Positions 25,071 to 34,073 are shown, counted from the first letter of the stretch. The stretch is DNA of 64,000 nt from Microtetraspora sp. NBRC 16547 (GCF_030268965.1 NZ_BSSE01000029.1:28716-92715), one strand, 5' to 3'. A program made the numbers and translations. The notes: generated by a model from the sequence alone, not told the origin.

Positions 25071-25871
25071 TCACATAAGGCGCCAAACGGTCGTGCGCTT
25101 GTACGGCACGTCCTCCAGAACGGCGGGCACCAGGTGGACGCTCACCGGTGCGAAGAGGTCGCGTGGCAGGTAGGAGCAGGCGCGTTCGGGATCAGCGGCC
25201 AGCACGAGCCGCCTGATCGCCGCCCCGGCCGCCGCTCTGGTCGCCCCTCCCGCCGCCGCTCGGGGAGCTGCTCCCGCCGCCGTTCCTGGTGCCGGCGCGG
25301 CTCCGGTCCCGGCTTCACGTCCGGTGTCGGTCGTGGCTTCACGTCCCGTGCCGTAGCCGGGTTCAGGTTCGGCGCCGGGGCCGGGCGCGGACACCGCTCG
25401 CGTTCGGAGGAGGAAGGGCATGACCCGCCGGGTCAGCGCCACGTCGTAGAAGGCGTCACCAGCCAGCACGACATCCACCTCGGGTGTCGTGGAGAGGATG
25501 TCGCCCGAACGGACGGTGACGGCGGCCCCGTTGGCGCGGGCGTTGAGCGCGATGGCGGCCACGGCGTGCGGATCGATGTCGTTGGCGACCACCCCGGCGG
25601 CGCCCGCCATGGCGGCGGCGATGGCGACGAGACCGGACCCCGAGGCGAGATCGAGCACGGTGCGGCCCCTGACCAGCTCGGGATAGTCGAGCACGTGCCG
25701 GGCCAGCGCCTGGCCGCCCGCCCACGCGTAGGCCCAGAACGGCAGCCCGCCGGTCCGCTCCCAGAGCCCGAACACCTCGTCCTGCGCCTCCGCGGGCGCG
25801 AGGTGCAGTCGGATCTCCGGAACGTACGGCACGGCCACGAGCCGTGTGTGCGCCCGCACCAGATGCTCCAT
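25071..25871 (-). CDS. Class I SAM-dependent methyltransferase (ETFB/nicotinamide-type) with a low-complexity insert
   Basis: 266 residues from MEHLVRAHTRLVAVPYVPEI. FWAYAWAGGQALARHVLD (about 40-57), motif I TVLDLASGSGLVAIAAA (about 67-83), NDIDPHAVAAIALNA and VVLAGDAFYD match the methyltransferase group that includes ETFB lysine methyltransferase. About 60 Ala/Gly/Thr-rich residues (near 155-215) interrupt the fold before VLAADPERACSYLP and are encoded by imprecise short DNA repeats. GGGAGGGCG precedes the ATG. The substrate is unknown. Confidence 0.78.
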   Translation of the reverse strand: MEHLVRAHTRLVAVPYVPEIRLHLAPAEAQDEVFGLWERTGGLPFWAYAWAGGQALARHVLDYPELVRGRTVLDLASGSGLVAIAAAMAGAAGVVANDIDPHAVAAIALNARANGAAVTVRSGDILSTTPEVDVVLAGDAFYDVALTRRVMPFLLRTRAVSAPGPGAEPEPGYGTGREATTDTGREAGTGAAPAPGTAAGAAPRAAAGGATRAAAGAAIRRLVLAADPERACSYLPRDLFAPVSVHLVPAVLEDVPYKRTTVWRLM

Positions 25872-26106
25872 GCCCGCGCCCTCCCGCCGCACTGTGACTC
25901 GGCCCCGGCCATGCCCGCCGCGCCCACCAATCGTGGCATGCCGGCCCTTTTTTCTCCTTGCTCCTCGTTGTTCCTCCTTGCGGCACCATCGGGTCCGTGA
26001 GGTCGCGTGAGAGGGCGTCGGCGTCGCCCGGCCCTGCGCGCGTGGCTCCCACGGCGTACTCGCCGGAGTCGACCTGCGGCCTTCAGCCGGTCGGCCGGTC
26101 AGGACG

Positions 26107-27132
26107 TCACAGCAGGGAGAGCTGCTCCGGGGCGGCGGGCTGCGGCCGGTCGCGGACGGCGCGCACCGCTCGGCTCGTCGACCGCCCGATGCCGTATCGC
26201 CGGGCCAACTCGCCCACATCCCGGCCGATCCGGTCCTGGTACGCCTTCGGAGCGTAGGCGCCCCTGCCGTACAGCTCCTGGTAGCGCGGGATGAGATGCG
26301 GGTGCTCGCGGGAGAGCCAGGCGAGGAACCACTCCCGGGCGCCGGGCCGCAGGTGCAGCACGATCGGCGCGATGTGCGTGGCGCCCGCTTCCGCGATCTC
26401 CCGCACGGCCGCGTCGAGCGCCTGTCGAGAGTCGGTGAGGTAGGGGAGGATCGGGGCCATCAGCACGCCGCACGGGATGCCGTGGCCGTTGAGCGTGGCG
26501 CAGACCTCCAGCCGCTTGCGCGGGGCCGGCGTCCCCGGCTCGACTGAGCGCCAGACCTCCTTGTCGACGAAGCCGACCGACACGGCGGTGCTCACGTCGG
26601 TCACCTCGGCGGCCTCGGCGAGGAGGTCGAGGTCGCGCAGGATCAGCGAGCCCTTGGTGAGGATCGAGAAGGGGTTGGCGGCGTCCCTGAGTGCGGAGAT
26701 GATGCCTGGCATCAGGGCGTACCGCCCCTCGGCCCGCTGGTAGCAGTCGACGTTCGTCCCCATCGCGATGTGCGCGCCCCGCCATCTGGGGGCGGCCAGT
26801 TCCTTGCGGACGAGATCGGGCGCGTTGACTTTCACCACGATCTTCGAGTCGAAGTCCCGCCCGGAATCCAGGTCGAGATATTCGTGTGTCCGCCGGGCGA
26901 AGCAGTAGACGCAGGCGTGGCTGCACCCCCGATAGGGGTTGATGGTCCACTCGAACGGAACGTGGCTGGCCCCGGGCACGCGGTTGGTGATCGACCGGGC
27001 GTGGACCTCGTAGAACGTGATGCCCCTGAACTCGGGGGTGTCGAACGTTCTGGTCACCGCGCCGCGGGCGAACAAGGGGGCCGCCGGATCGCCCTGGCCG
27101 GAGTCGTCGAGCCGCAGATTGTCCCAGCGCAT
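26107..27132 (-). CDS. Rv2578c-family radical SAM protein
   Basis: 341 residues from MRWDNLRLDDSGQGDPAAPL. The 4Fe-4S motif CSHACVYC lies near 70-77, followed by FARRTHEYLDLDSGRDFDS. The conserved IAMGTNVDCYQRAEGRYALM and LLTKGSLILRDLDLL-like segments place it in the Rv2578c family (related to SplB-like radical SAM proteins). The reaction is not known. It is monocistronic here; the Met was chosen because family similarity begins there, though the frame is open 69 codons further up. Confidence 0.88.
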   Translation of the reverse strand: MRWDNLRLDDSGQGDPAAPLFARGAVTRTFDTPEFRGITFYEVHARSITNRVPGASHVPFEWTINPYRGCSHACVYCFARRTHEYLDLDSGRDFDSKIVVKVNAPDLVRKELAAPRWRGAHIAMGTNVDCYQRAEGRYALMPGIISALRDAANPFSILTKGSLILRDLDLLAEAAEVTDVSTAVSVGFVDKEVWRSVEPGTPAPRKRLEVCATLNGHGIPCGVLMAPILPYLTDSRQALDAAVREIAEAGATHIAPIVLHLRPGAREWFLAWLSREHPHLIPRYQELYGRGAYAPKAYQDRIGRDVGELARRYGIGRSTSRAVRAVRDRPQPAAPEQLSLL

Positions 27133-27496
27133 GAGGTGAGTAGAACAAACATTCGATGCAGATCGCAAGCCAGTTCGCCGATGCCGCGCGCTGTGCCGGT
27201 GCTCCGTGCCGCGCGCCGTGTGCCGCGCGCCGGGTGACGAGTTGATCCGAACAAACGACAATCCGTCCCGATCGAGGCCTTTGCCGCTTACGGGTGACCA
27301 CCCGCCATGAGCATCCCTACCGTTGGGGTAGGTCGACACGCCGTTTCGGCGTCATCCCGGGAGACCGATTCGACGCTCCGTCCGTCCGTCCGCACCCGCC
27401 CGCGGCCCCGCCGCGTCGCTCCGCGGACCCGACACCACGAGATCCGGCCCCGCCCCCGAGCAGGGACGGGGAACCGTCACGCACGGAGTGATTCCC
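27133..27496. other. Divergent intergenic region
   Basis: About 360 bp separate the radical SAM gene and the rightward secreted repeat protein gene. It holds both promoters, a run of imperfect gtgccgcgcgc units near 27190-27235 and a small inverted repeat (CCTACC/GGTAGG near 27317-27333). No gene was supported. Confidence 0.4.
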
Positions 27497-27979
27497 ATGC
27501 TCAGAAACGCACTCGCCACCGGCATGCTGCTGGCTTCCGCACTCGTTCCCCCGGCCGTACTCGCTCAGCCGGCGAACGCCGCCGTCGCGACTCAGGCGGC
27601 ACGCCCCACCTCGACCGCCACGGATGGAGAGGACTGCTGGTGGCGGAAGGGCTGCATGTACTGCAGGGAGAACGGCGAGGCGGTCCGCATCACCTGCAGC
27701 GCGGGGAGGCGCGAGCGCGAGCGCGGTCGCCTCGAAACGGAGCGCGAGCGCGCTCGCCATCGTGCCAGGCTCGAACGGGAGCGTTACCTGCACGGTGGTT
27801 ACGCCGGTGAGCGGCGTGAGCGGGAGCGCAGAGAGGCTCGCCGACGCGCCGAGCGTGAGCGGGAGAGTTACCTGCACGGTGGTTACATCGGTGAGCGGCG
27901 TGAGCGGGAGCGCAGGGAGGCTCGCCGACGCGCCGAGCGTGAGCGGGAGCGCTGGGAGCAGCGGCACCGTCGTCACTAG
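27497..27979 (+). CDS. Secreted Arg/Glu-rich repeat protein
   Basis: 160 residues. A signal peptide (MLRNALATGMLLASALVPPA, Ala-x-Ala site near 30) is followed by a short Cys-containing segment (EDCWWRKGCMYCRENGE and a fourth Cys). The rest is an extremely charged Arg/Glu helix. Two nearly identical 28-residue units begin YLHGGYAGERRERERREARR and YLHGGYIGERRERERREARR. The DNA repeat unit is 84 bp (about 27783-27950). ATG was preferred to the GTG 9 bp upstream. Family unknown; a long single helix or coiled coil outside the cell is inferred. Confidence 0.7.
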   Translation: MLRNALATGMLLASALVPPAVLAQPANAAVATQAARPTSTATDGEDCWWRKGCMYCRENGEAVRITCSAGRRERERGRLETERERARHRARLERERYLHGGYAGERRERERREARRRAERERESYLHGGYIGERRERERREARRRAERERERWEQRHRRH

Positions 27980-28501
27980 CGCGAGCGTATGGAGCGCGGT
28001 CACGTGGAGCGCAGCGGCCAGTAGCACGAGGGGCGGTGAGTCTTAGGACGATCCGTCGCCCAGGCTGGGGCAGATCCGGTCCGGCAGATTCATGCCGTCG
28101 CCCCGCGGGGGCTCCCGCGAGGCGACGGTGTGTTCGCGACGGTGTGTGTTGGCGTTGCGCTCGACCTGGGTGGCCTCTTGCGTTCCAGGGTCTCGCGGAC
28201 TCCGGATCGAGATCGGCGCAGCGAGGCGGAACTGTGAAGCGGGGCCTTCTCCGTCCCCGTACGCAAGAGGCATGTGGGGAACATGAGGGGACCAACAGGA
28301 CTTCACACAACCAACGGTGACCATAGCAAGGTAACGGAACACTTCGGTTCTGACCTCGGTGACCTCATACAGCCAACGACAACCGTCGGCTACGAGCGAC
28401 CTGCTAAACAGATCTTAATTACCCGCCCAGGAAACGGCTAACGATCTTCATCGTTGGGCAGAACGTCGGCACACACCTTGCGTTCCGGGGAGGTGCGCCA
28501 T
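27980..28501. other. Long intergenic region
   Basis: About 520 bp without a convincing gene. A 99-codon frame on the minus strand (28043-28342) has no ribosome site or recognisable motif. The last 120 bp are comparatively AT-rich and probably carry the promoter of the DUF3040 gene. Confidence 0.4.
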
Positions 28502-28774
28502 ATGGCCTGGTCGCAGGACGAGGAGCGGATGCTGGCGTTGATCGAACAGCACCTCACCGATGAGGATCCGCGGCTCGCCGCCCGGCTTGAATCGTTCAAC
28601 GAGCGTGTCGAGCGTCGTCGGAGGGGAAGACGACGCGATGATCGCGAGCGACGGCGGAGCATGCCGCGCCGCTCGACGATCATCATCGTGGTGAGCTGGT
28701 TGCTGATCGCCACCTTGATCGCGACCTTGCTGATCATGGCACTGCACCACGACGCCGCCGCGCTCCCCGGCTGA
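28502..28774 (+). CDS. DUF3040 family membrane protein
   Basis: 90 residues. The N-terminus MAWSQDEERMLALIEQHLTD with EDPRLAARLESF is the DUF3040 signature. A basic stretch (RRRRGRRRDDRERRRS) and one hydrophobic segment (TIIIVVSWLLIATLIATLLI, about 60-80) follow; the usual family has two membrane segments. GGGGAGGT precedes the ATG. Function is unknown, though DUF3040 proteins are widespread in actinomycetes. Confidence 0.85.
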   Translation: MAWSQDEERMLALIEQHLTDEDPRLAARLESFNERVERRRRGRRRDDRERRRSMPRRSTIIIVVSWLLIATLIATLLIMALHHDAAALPG

Positions 28775-28789
28775 GCTTCCTGAGCCAGT

Positions 28790-28880
28790 TGAGCCGTTGG
28801 CCCGCCTGAGCCGATTGAACCGTAAGCCGCTGAGCCGTAAGCCGTTGAGCCGTCTGCGTTCCCGAGCCACGCCTGAGCCA
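28790..28880. repeat. Imperfect TGAGCCGT-type repeats
   Basis: About eight degenerate copies of a 9-14 bp unit (cTGAGCCGTaagCCG) follow the DUF3040 stop. They are not coding on either strand in a convincing way. Confidence 0.6.
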
Positions 28881-28981
28881 TGAGTGTCCGAGCATCGAAC
28901 CCGCCGAGTATCTGAACCGGCCGAGTTCTGGGACGCCCCAGTCCTGAGCCCGGCCGGAGCCGCCGGAAGACCGGCGGAGGA

Positions 28982-30613
28982 TCAGCGCGACGACCCCGGC
29001 GAGCCTCGCATGGTGAAGTTGTCGAAGCCCATCTTGAGCACCGCCGTGCTCTTTTCGCCGACCCGTCCGATGATGCCGACCTGACCGCTCGGCAGCGGCC
29101 TGCCGTCCACCACGGAAGCGGTCCGGGAGCCGTTGACCCACATGGTCAGTTCGACTCCGTCCTGTGTCACCGTGCACCTGGCCTGCACGCTGGTCGGCTC
29201 GCCCTTCGTGGACGGATCGGTCTGCACCGGGGAGGTGAGATCGCCGCCGGCGTCGTCCACGACCTTGCGTATCCGAGCCCGTCCGGTGGTGTCGAGGAGG
29301 AACTCGTAGCGCGTGGCCTTGCTTCCTCCCGCGTTCTGGCGACAGAACAGGCCGTACTCTCCCGCGCCCTTCACCTCCCTGACCGTGGCGTCCACGCCCA
29401 GCAGATAGTCGTTGGGCACGGCCGGTGTCGGTGTCGGTGTCGCGCCCGGCGTGGGGGTCTGCGGCTCGGTGGTGAACGGGATCGGGGCGTTCTCCGACAG
29501 ATCGTTCTTGTCGTCGCCGTACGCGTCCATGGCATAGAAGCCGCCGACCGCGTACCCCTGCCGGTGGTACTCCTCGCCGGTGTAGTCGCTGCCCCAGCCG
29601 GTGCCGCTCCGGTTGAAGTCGTCCTGGTACAGCGGCGTGAGGTCGCCGGGCGGTCCGCCGGGCGACAGCGCGACGTACAGGCCGACACCGCCCGCGACGA
29701 CGAGCGCGGCGGCCGCCGCGCCGATCCTCAGCCGGGTGCGGTGCGCGCTCGCGGCGGGGGCGGACAGGCGTGTCACCTCGCCGGGCGGGTGCGACACCGT
29801 CGGTGCTTCCGCCCGCAGCGTCTGGCCGCCGAACGCGGGCGGTGCGACTCCCGGCGCGCCCCCCGCTGCGACTGCAGGTGCGACTGCAGGTGTGGCACCG
29901 CGCGGGGCGGTCGCGGCCGGGTCGGCGGTCTGCTGCCAGGTCGTCTGCACCGAGTGCGCGGCCTGTTCGGGGGCGGCGGCCCGGCCGACCATGTGGTCCA
30001 GGAGCTGCTGGGAGGTCGGGCGGCGGCTCGGATCCTTGGCCAGCGCGTAGCCGACCAGGTCGCGCAGCGCCGGCTCCAGCCCGTCGAGGTTCGGCTCGCG
30101 GTTGAGCACCTGGTAAAGCACGGCGTGCAGCGTTTCTCCGTGGAAGGGCGTGCGGCCGGTCGCGGCGAACGCGACCAGGCAGCCCCACGAAAACACGTCG
30201 CACGCCGCTGACACGGGCTCGCCACGCAGCACCTCGGGCGCCATGTAGCGGGGCGTGCCGATCAGCTCGCCCGTGCCGGTGATCCCGCCGAGGGTGTCCC
30301 GGGCCCGGGCGATGCCGAAGTCGATCACCCGTGGGCCGACGGGGGAGAGCAGCACGTTGGACGGCTTGAGGTCGCGGTGGATCACCCCCGCGCCGTGGAT
30401 GGCGGCGAGCGCGGTGGCCACCCCGACCGCGAGGGCGTCCAGGCTGGAGCCGCGCAGGGGGCCCGACGACTGTACGGCGTGCTCCAGGTTGGGGCCGGGG
30501 ACGAACTCGGTGACGACGTAGAGCTGGTCGCCGTCGAGCGCGGCCTCGATCACGGCAGCGGTGCAGAACCGGCGGACCCGGGACGCCGCTTCCGCCTCAC
30601 GGCGGAAGCGCAT
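28982..30613 (-). pseudogene. Ser/Thr protein kinase, 3' part, cut off by an insertion
   Basis: About 543 codons. It starts inside the kinase domain at RFRREAEAASRVRRF, then has the catalytic loop GVIHRDLKPSNVLL, the DFG motif in VIDFGIARA, and APEVLRG. A Pro/Ala linker, one membrane segment (about 295-317) and an extracellular beta-rich domain (QDDFNRSGTGWGSDYTGEEY onward) follow. The Gly-rich loop and the VAVK lysine are missing; they lie at 32129-32297 beyond an IS element. Even if translated from the chance ATG at 30613, the product would lack the ATP-anchoring half. Confidence 0.88.
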
Positions 30614-30615
30614 CG

Positions 30616-30760
30616 TCAGCTTCTCGGCCCTGAAGGGCCGAGCTTGCAGCTCCTCGCCGTACCTGGCGGATACGGGTCAGGCCGCGTCGTCGGCAGCGTG
30701 ACTCACTGCCCAACCCACGACACCGCGCGAGGCGATGTTGCGGGCCGCGTTGACGTCGGC
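30616..30760 (-). ncRNA. Candidate omega RNA (reRNA) of the TnpB element
   Basis: TnpB elements encode their guide RNA across the 3' end of tnpB and the right end of the element. Here that interval runs from within the tnpB 3' end to the element edge, and contains a stable hairpin with 9-bp arms (CTCGGCCCT...AGGGCCGAG, 30623-30642). The guide would be the flanking kinase sequence beginning CGATGCGCTTCC. The limits are inferred by position, not by a covariance match. Confidence 0.5.
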
Positions 30761-31837
30761 GTGCTCAGCGAAGCCGCACAACGTACAGCAGAAGGTTGCC
30801 TGGTCGGGCCGGTTGGCCTTGTCCACATGCCCGCAGGCCGAGCAGGTCTGGGACGTGTAGGCCGGATCGACGTGGATCACGGCGACCCCATGCCGGGCCG
30901 CCTTGTAGACGATGAAGCTCCCCAACTGGTGGAAACTCCAGGAGTGCAGCGTGACCCGCTGGGGCTTGCGGAGCCGTACCCGGTCACGGATCCCGCCCAG
31001 GTCTTCCAGGGCGATGCCGCGTCCGGTGCGTTCTGCCTCGGTCACGATGCGTTTGGCGATGCGGTGATTGGCGTCGGCGGCGAACCGCGCCTCCTTGCGG
31101 CGGCGCTTCTTCAGCAGCCGTTTGGCGGACCTGGTGGCCTTGGCCTGCAGCCGGCGGCGCAGCTCCCGGTTGCGGTGGCGCACCGCGTTCAGGCCCTTAC
31201 CGCAGTGGCGGGCGCCGTCACTGGTGGTGGCGATGTTGGCAATGCCCAGATCCACCCCTATGAACCCGTCCGGTTCGGTGACCGGAACATCAGGGATCTC
31301 ACAGGTCGCATACAGAAACCACATGCCATCCCGGCAGACCAGGTCGGACTCGCCCTTCCGATACAAGGCGAGCATCTTGAGCTGGTCGGCCGACCCGGCG
31401 AACGCGACGTTCTTCAACCTGCTGGCCGTGGTCCAGATCGACACCGTGTGGGCGGTGTGGTCCCAGGACAGGCAGCGGTCATCGAACGGCTGCGCGGCAT
31501 CAGCGCGGAAGACGATCGGTTTGCTCTCGGCCCGCGCACGGCGCGCAGAGCCTTCCGGTCCCAGGTTCCCGGCCCGGATGTTGGCCTTCAGTGTGGTGTA
31601 GGCGTCGGCGACCTTCTTGATCACATGCTGGGCGGCCTGCGCCCCCAACCCGCGCGCTTTCACCTCGCGATAGGTGTGCTTGCGCAACGCGTACTCACGC
31701 CGGTCCCCGGTCGTGAACGCGGTCACCGAGGCGAAGTTCGCGGCATCGTTGCAGGCGCGCAAGGTCGCCTCCAACGCCGCCGCCTGCTCAGGCGTCGGCC
31801 GCAGCCTCACCTGCACCACCAGCTTCACATCGAACAC
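30677..31837 (-). CDS. tnpB: TnpB, RNA-guided endonuclease/accessory protein of IS605
   Basis: 386 residues from a GTG (VFDVKLVVQVRLRPTPEQAA); a GTG three codons later is possible. All RuvC residues are present: Asp in FIGVDLGIANIATT (about 197-210), Glu in IALEDLGGIRDRV and the last Asp in HADVNAARNIASRG. The zinc ribbon CSACGH ... CCTLCGF is complete. The frame is uninterrupted, so the protein may be active. TnpB proteins cut DNA guided by an RNA made from the element's right end. Codon use is similar to the host. Confidence 0.92.
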   Translation of the reverse strand: MFDVKLVVQVRLRPTPEQAAALEATLRACNDAANFASVTAFTTGDRREYALRKHTYREVKARGLGAQAAQHVIKKVADAYTTLKANIRAGNLGPEGSARRARAESKPIVFRADAAQPFDDRCLSWDHTAHTVSIWTTASRLKNVAFAGSADQLKMLALYRKGESDLVCRDGMWFLYATCEIPDVPVTEPDGFIGVDLGIANIATTSDGARHCGKGLNAVRHRNRELRRRLQAKATRSAKRLLKKRRRKEARFAADANHRIAKRIVTEAERTGRGIALEDLGGIRDRVRLRKPQRVTLHSWSFHQLGSFIVYKAARHGVAVIHVDPAYTSQTCSACGHVDKANRPDQATFCCTLCGFAEHADVNAARNIASRGVVGWAVSHAADDAA

Positions 31838-31863
31838 ATTATCGGCTGGTTCATGTCGCCGTG

Positions 31864-32059
31864 ATGGAAACCGAAACCGGATATCCGCCAAGGTCGCAGC
31901 GTGGTCTACCGGTCTACAGCCTCCACGCGCATTCGGTCTTCCCCACCAAGTACCGGAGGCGGCCATTTCTGGTCACCGTCGCACTTCGCGGCGTCCTGCG
32001 GCGACGGTCCACTGTCGATCGTCAAGGAGTACATCGAGAACCAGAAGCGCCCGGACTAG
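31864..32059 (+). pseudogene. tnpA (Y1 transposase) remnant
   Basis: The N-terminal part reads YSLHAHSVFPTKYRRRPF, as in IS200-type TnpA (HxHxVFxTKYRRxxF). After about 20 further codons the C-terminal end resumes in another frame (LSIVKEYIENQKRPD then TAG). Most of the about 140-codon gene, including the catalytic Tyr region and HUH motif, is deleted. The element therefore cannot move by its own transposase. Confidence 0.8.
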
Positions 32060-32109
32060 CGTCCGGGCGAGGCGAGGGAAGCGATTCCTCCCGGGCGTGA
32101 AAGCCCGGG
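32048..32109. repeat. Paired hairpins at the IS left end
   Basis: A perfect 9-bp stem with a 4-nt loop (32048-32069, spanning the tnpA stop) is followed by a 7-bp CCCGGGC stem with a 6-nt loop (32090-32109). Subterminal hairpins are the recognition sites of IS200/IS605 TnpA. Confidence 0.6.
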
Positions 32110-32128
32110 GTTCCTCCCTAAATCACGC

Positions 32129-32297
32129 TGAACTGCTCGTGGCGGCTGAACTCCGGGTTGATCACCTTGACGGCGACGCGTTGGCCGTCTCGGGACTCGC
32201 CCAGGTAGACCGTGCCCATGCCGCCCACACCCAGGCGGCCGAGCAGGCGATATCCGCCGATGTGAAGGGGATCTCCCGGAGTGAGGTCGTTCACCAC
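32129..32297 (-). pseudogene. Ser/Thr protein kinase, 5' part
   Basis: Starts with GTG (VVNDLTPGDPLHIGGYRL). It contains the Gly-rich loop RLGVGGMGTVYLGE and the ATP-anchoring VAVKVINPEFSRHEQF, then runs into the IS element and stops. Together with 28982-30615 it would make a PknB-like receptor kinase of about 600 residues with one membrane helix. It lies beside a penicillin-binding protein gene, where cell-wall sensing kinases are often found. Confidence 0.85.
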
Positions 32298-32396
32298 GCC
32301 ATCCAACCGCCGTACGTCATATTTCGCACATTCAGCGGCAAAGCCTACAGAGATCCTCTCGCGCACCAGCACGCGTGACGAAAGCGCCCGCGGTTG

Positions 32397-34007
32397 TCAG
32401 AGGGACTTGAGGAATGCGGCGGCGACCGGTGCGGCGACCTTCCCGCCGCCGCCCCCGCCTTCGACGACGACCGCGAAGGCGACGTCACCGCGGTAACCGA
32501 TGAACCACGCGTGGGATTCCAGCTTCTCGCCGGTGCCGAACTCCGCCGTGCCCGTCTTGCCTGCCGCACCGGCGGGGAGGCCGGCGGAGCGCGCAGTGCC
32601 CTTGCTCACGACGGCCCTCATCATCACGCGCAGTTGCTCGGCGACGCCGTCCGGCAGGTTCTTGGGCGAGGTCTTCTGCTTGATGGAGGGCACCAGCGTC
32701 GGCGGCCGCCACGAGCCGTCCGCGACCGCGGCCGCGACGGTGGCCATGACCAGCGGGCTCGCGGTGATCCGGGCCTGGCCGAAGGCCTCCGCGCCCAGCT
32801 CGGCGTCGCTGGTCGCCTTGGGCATACTCGCCTTGGTCGCGGGGACGCCGATGTTGAGCGGCTGGTTGAAGCCGAAGCCGGAGGCGATGTCGTACAGCTT
32901 CTGCGCGCCGAGTTTGGACGCGGCGAGCGGCGCGAAGGTCGTGTTGCACGAGTGGGCGTAGGAGTCGAGGAACGACAGCGCCCCGAACGCCTCGTGGTCG
33001 GAGTTGCGGATCTGCAGCCCGCCGACGGAGGCCGTCTTGGGGCAGGTGACCTGCGCCGACGGGGTCAGACCTTCGGCGAGGAGGCCGGCGGCCGTGATGG
33101 TCTTGAACGTGGAGCCCGGAGGGTAGCGGCCGTCCAGTGCCCGGTTGAAACCGCCCTGGTTGTTGACGACCGCGAGGACCTCGCCGCTGGACGGGCGCAC
33201 GGCCACCAGTGACGTAGGCTTCTTGATGTCGCGTACGGCATCCGCCGCGGCGCGCTGGACGCGCAGGTCCAGGCTGGTCTTGACGTCGCGTCCGGCCGAC
33301 CCCTTCATGGTCGTCAGGGTCTTCTTCCCGGCGAGGATCTCGGTGGTCGGCGTGCCGGCGAGTGACTTCTGGAAGCTCTCCTGGAGGCCGCCACGGCCGA
33401 TCGCGTCACCCGTCTTGTACGCGGAGCCCAGAGCCTTGACGTCCTTGGCCGTCGCCTTGTCCAGGTATCCGACGAGCTGCGCGACCGAGCCGCCCACATC
33501 GCCGCCGTCGATGCGGTTGCCGTTGGCGTCCGTGATCATCCCGCGCTGGGGCCAGGTCGTCTTGAGCGACAGGTGGTCGGTGCCGTCGAGTTCCGGATGC
33601 GCGGCCTTCGGGGACCAGGCGACCTTCCAGTAGTGGTCCTTGACCGTGAGGTCGATCGTCCCGTCGTAGGTCCACTCGCCGACGTTCTTGAGCGTCGCCG
33701 TCGCGGTGTACGCGGCGGTGGCCCTGTCGTCTCCCGACGGGGTCACCGCGCCGAGGGTGACGGCGACCGCGGTGGCGCCGAGATTCTTGGTGAGCTCGGC
33801 GTAGGCGGCCTCGAAACCGGGCGCCGGCGTCGCGAGCTCGGCCTTCATCGCGGCCAGGTCGCCGCGCGCCCAGGCGGCGGTGAACCGCTGCGCGGTCTCC
33901 TGCGGGGTGCCTCGGGTGTGCAGGACGTAGTAGGCGCCGCCCGCCGCCGCTCCGGCCACCAGGACGGTGACGGCCGTCGTGATCGCGATCGTACGTCCTC
34001 GGGGCAC
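32397..34007 (-). CDS. Penicillin-binding protein, MecA-N (NTF2-like) type transpeptidase
   Basis: 536 residues. An N-terminal anchor (IAITTAVTVLVAGAAAGGAY, about 7-26) precedes a MecA-like NTF2 domain (TPQETAQRFTAAWARGDLAA ... DHYWKVAWSP), a short dimerisation-type region, and the transpeptidase domain. SxxK is in YPPGSTFKT (about 297-305), SxN in AHSCNTTF and KTG in AGKTGTAEFG (about 489-498). It cross-links peptidoglycan outside the membrane. It is shorter than most class B PBPs. It lies 100 bp from the interrupted kinase gene start, on the same strand. Confidence 0.9.
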   Translation of the reverse strand: MPRGRTIAITTAVTVLVAGAAAGGAYYVLHTRGTPQETAQRFTAAWARGDLAAMKAELATPAPGFEAAYAELTKNLGATAVAVTLGAVTPSGDDRATAAYTATATLKNVGEWTYDGTIDLTVKDHYWKVAWSPKAAHPELDGTDHLSLKTTWPQRGMITDANGNRIDGGDVGGSVAQLVGYLDKATAKDVKALGSAYKTGDAIGRGGLQESFQKSLAGTPTTEILAGKKTLTTMKGSAGRDVKTSLDLRVQRAAADAVRDIKKPTSLVAVRPSSGEVLAVVNNQGGFNRALDGRYPPGSTFKTITAAGLLAEGLTPSAQVTCPKTASVGGLQIRNSDHEAFGALSFLDSYAHSCNTTFAPLAASKLGAQKLYDIASGFGFNQPLNIGVPATKASMPKATSDAELGAEAFGQARITASPLVMATVAAAVADGSWRPPTLVPSIKQKTSPKNLPDGVAEQLRVMMRAVVSKGTARSAGLPAGAAGKTGTAEFGTGEKLESHAWFIGYRGDVAFAVVVEGGGGGGKVAAPVAAAFLKSL

Positions 34008-34073
34008 GCGTTGCCTCCCAGCCTAGAAATCGGCACAGAGCCTATCGCGGTCAAATGGCCATACAAGCCGCGG

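Larger units (their letters stand above)
30616..32128 (-). mobile_element. IS200/IS605-type element inserted in a kinase gene
   Basis: About 1.5 kb. It carries divergent tnpB (minus) and a decayed tnpA (plus), the IS605 layout, with a subterminal hairpin near each end (30623-30642 and 32090-32109). There is no target duplication, as expected. Ends were set by asking which join restores the kinase frame: TTCA (32132-32129) followed by CGATGCGC (30615 leftward) gives an unbroken kinase reading ...EQFTMRFRREAE. The ends could be off by a few bases. Confidence 0.82.

Noticed and set aside
28043..28342. A 99-codon minus-strand frame
   Set aside because: No ribosome site, motif or conserved context; left as intergenic.
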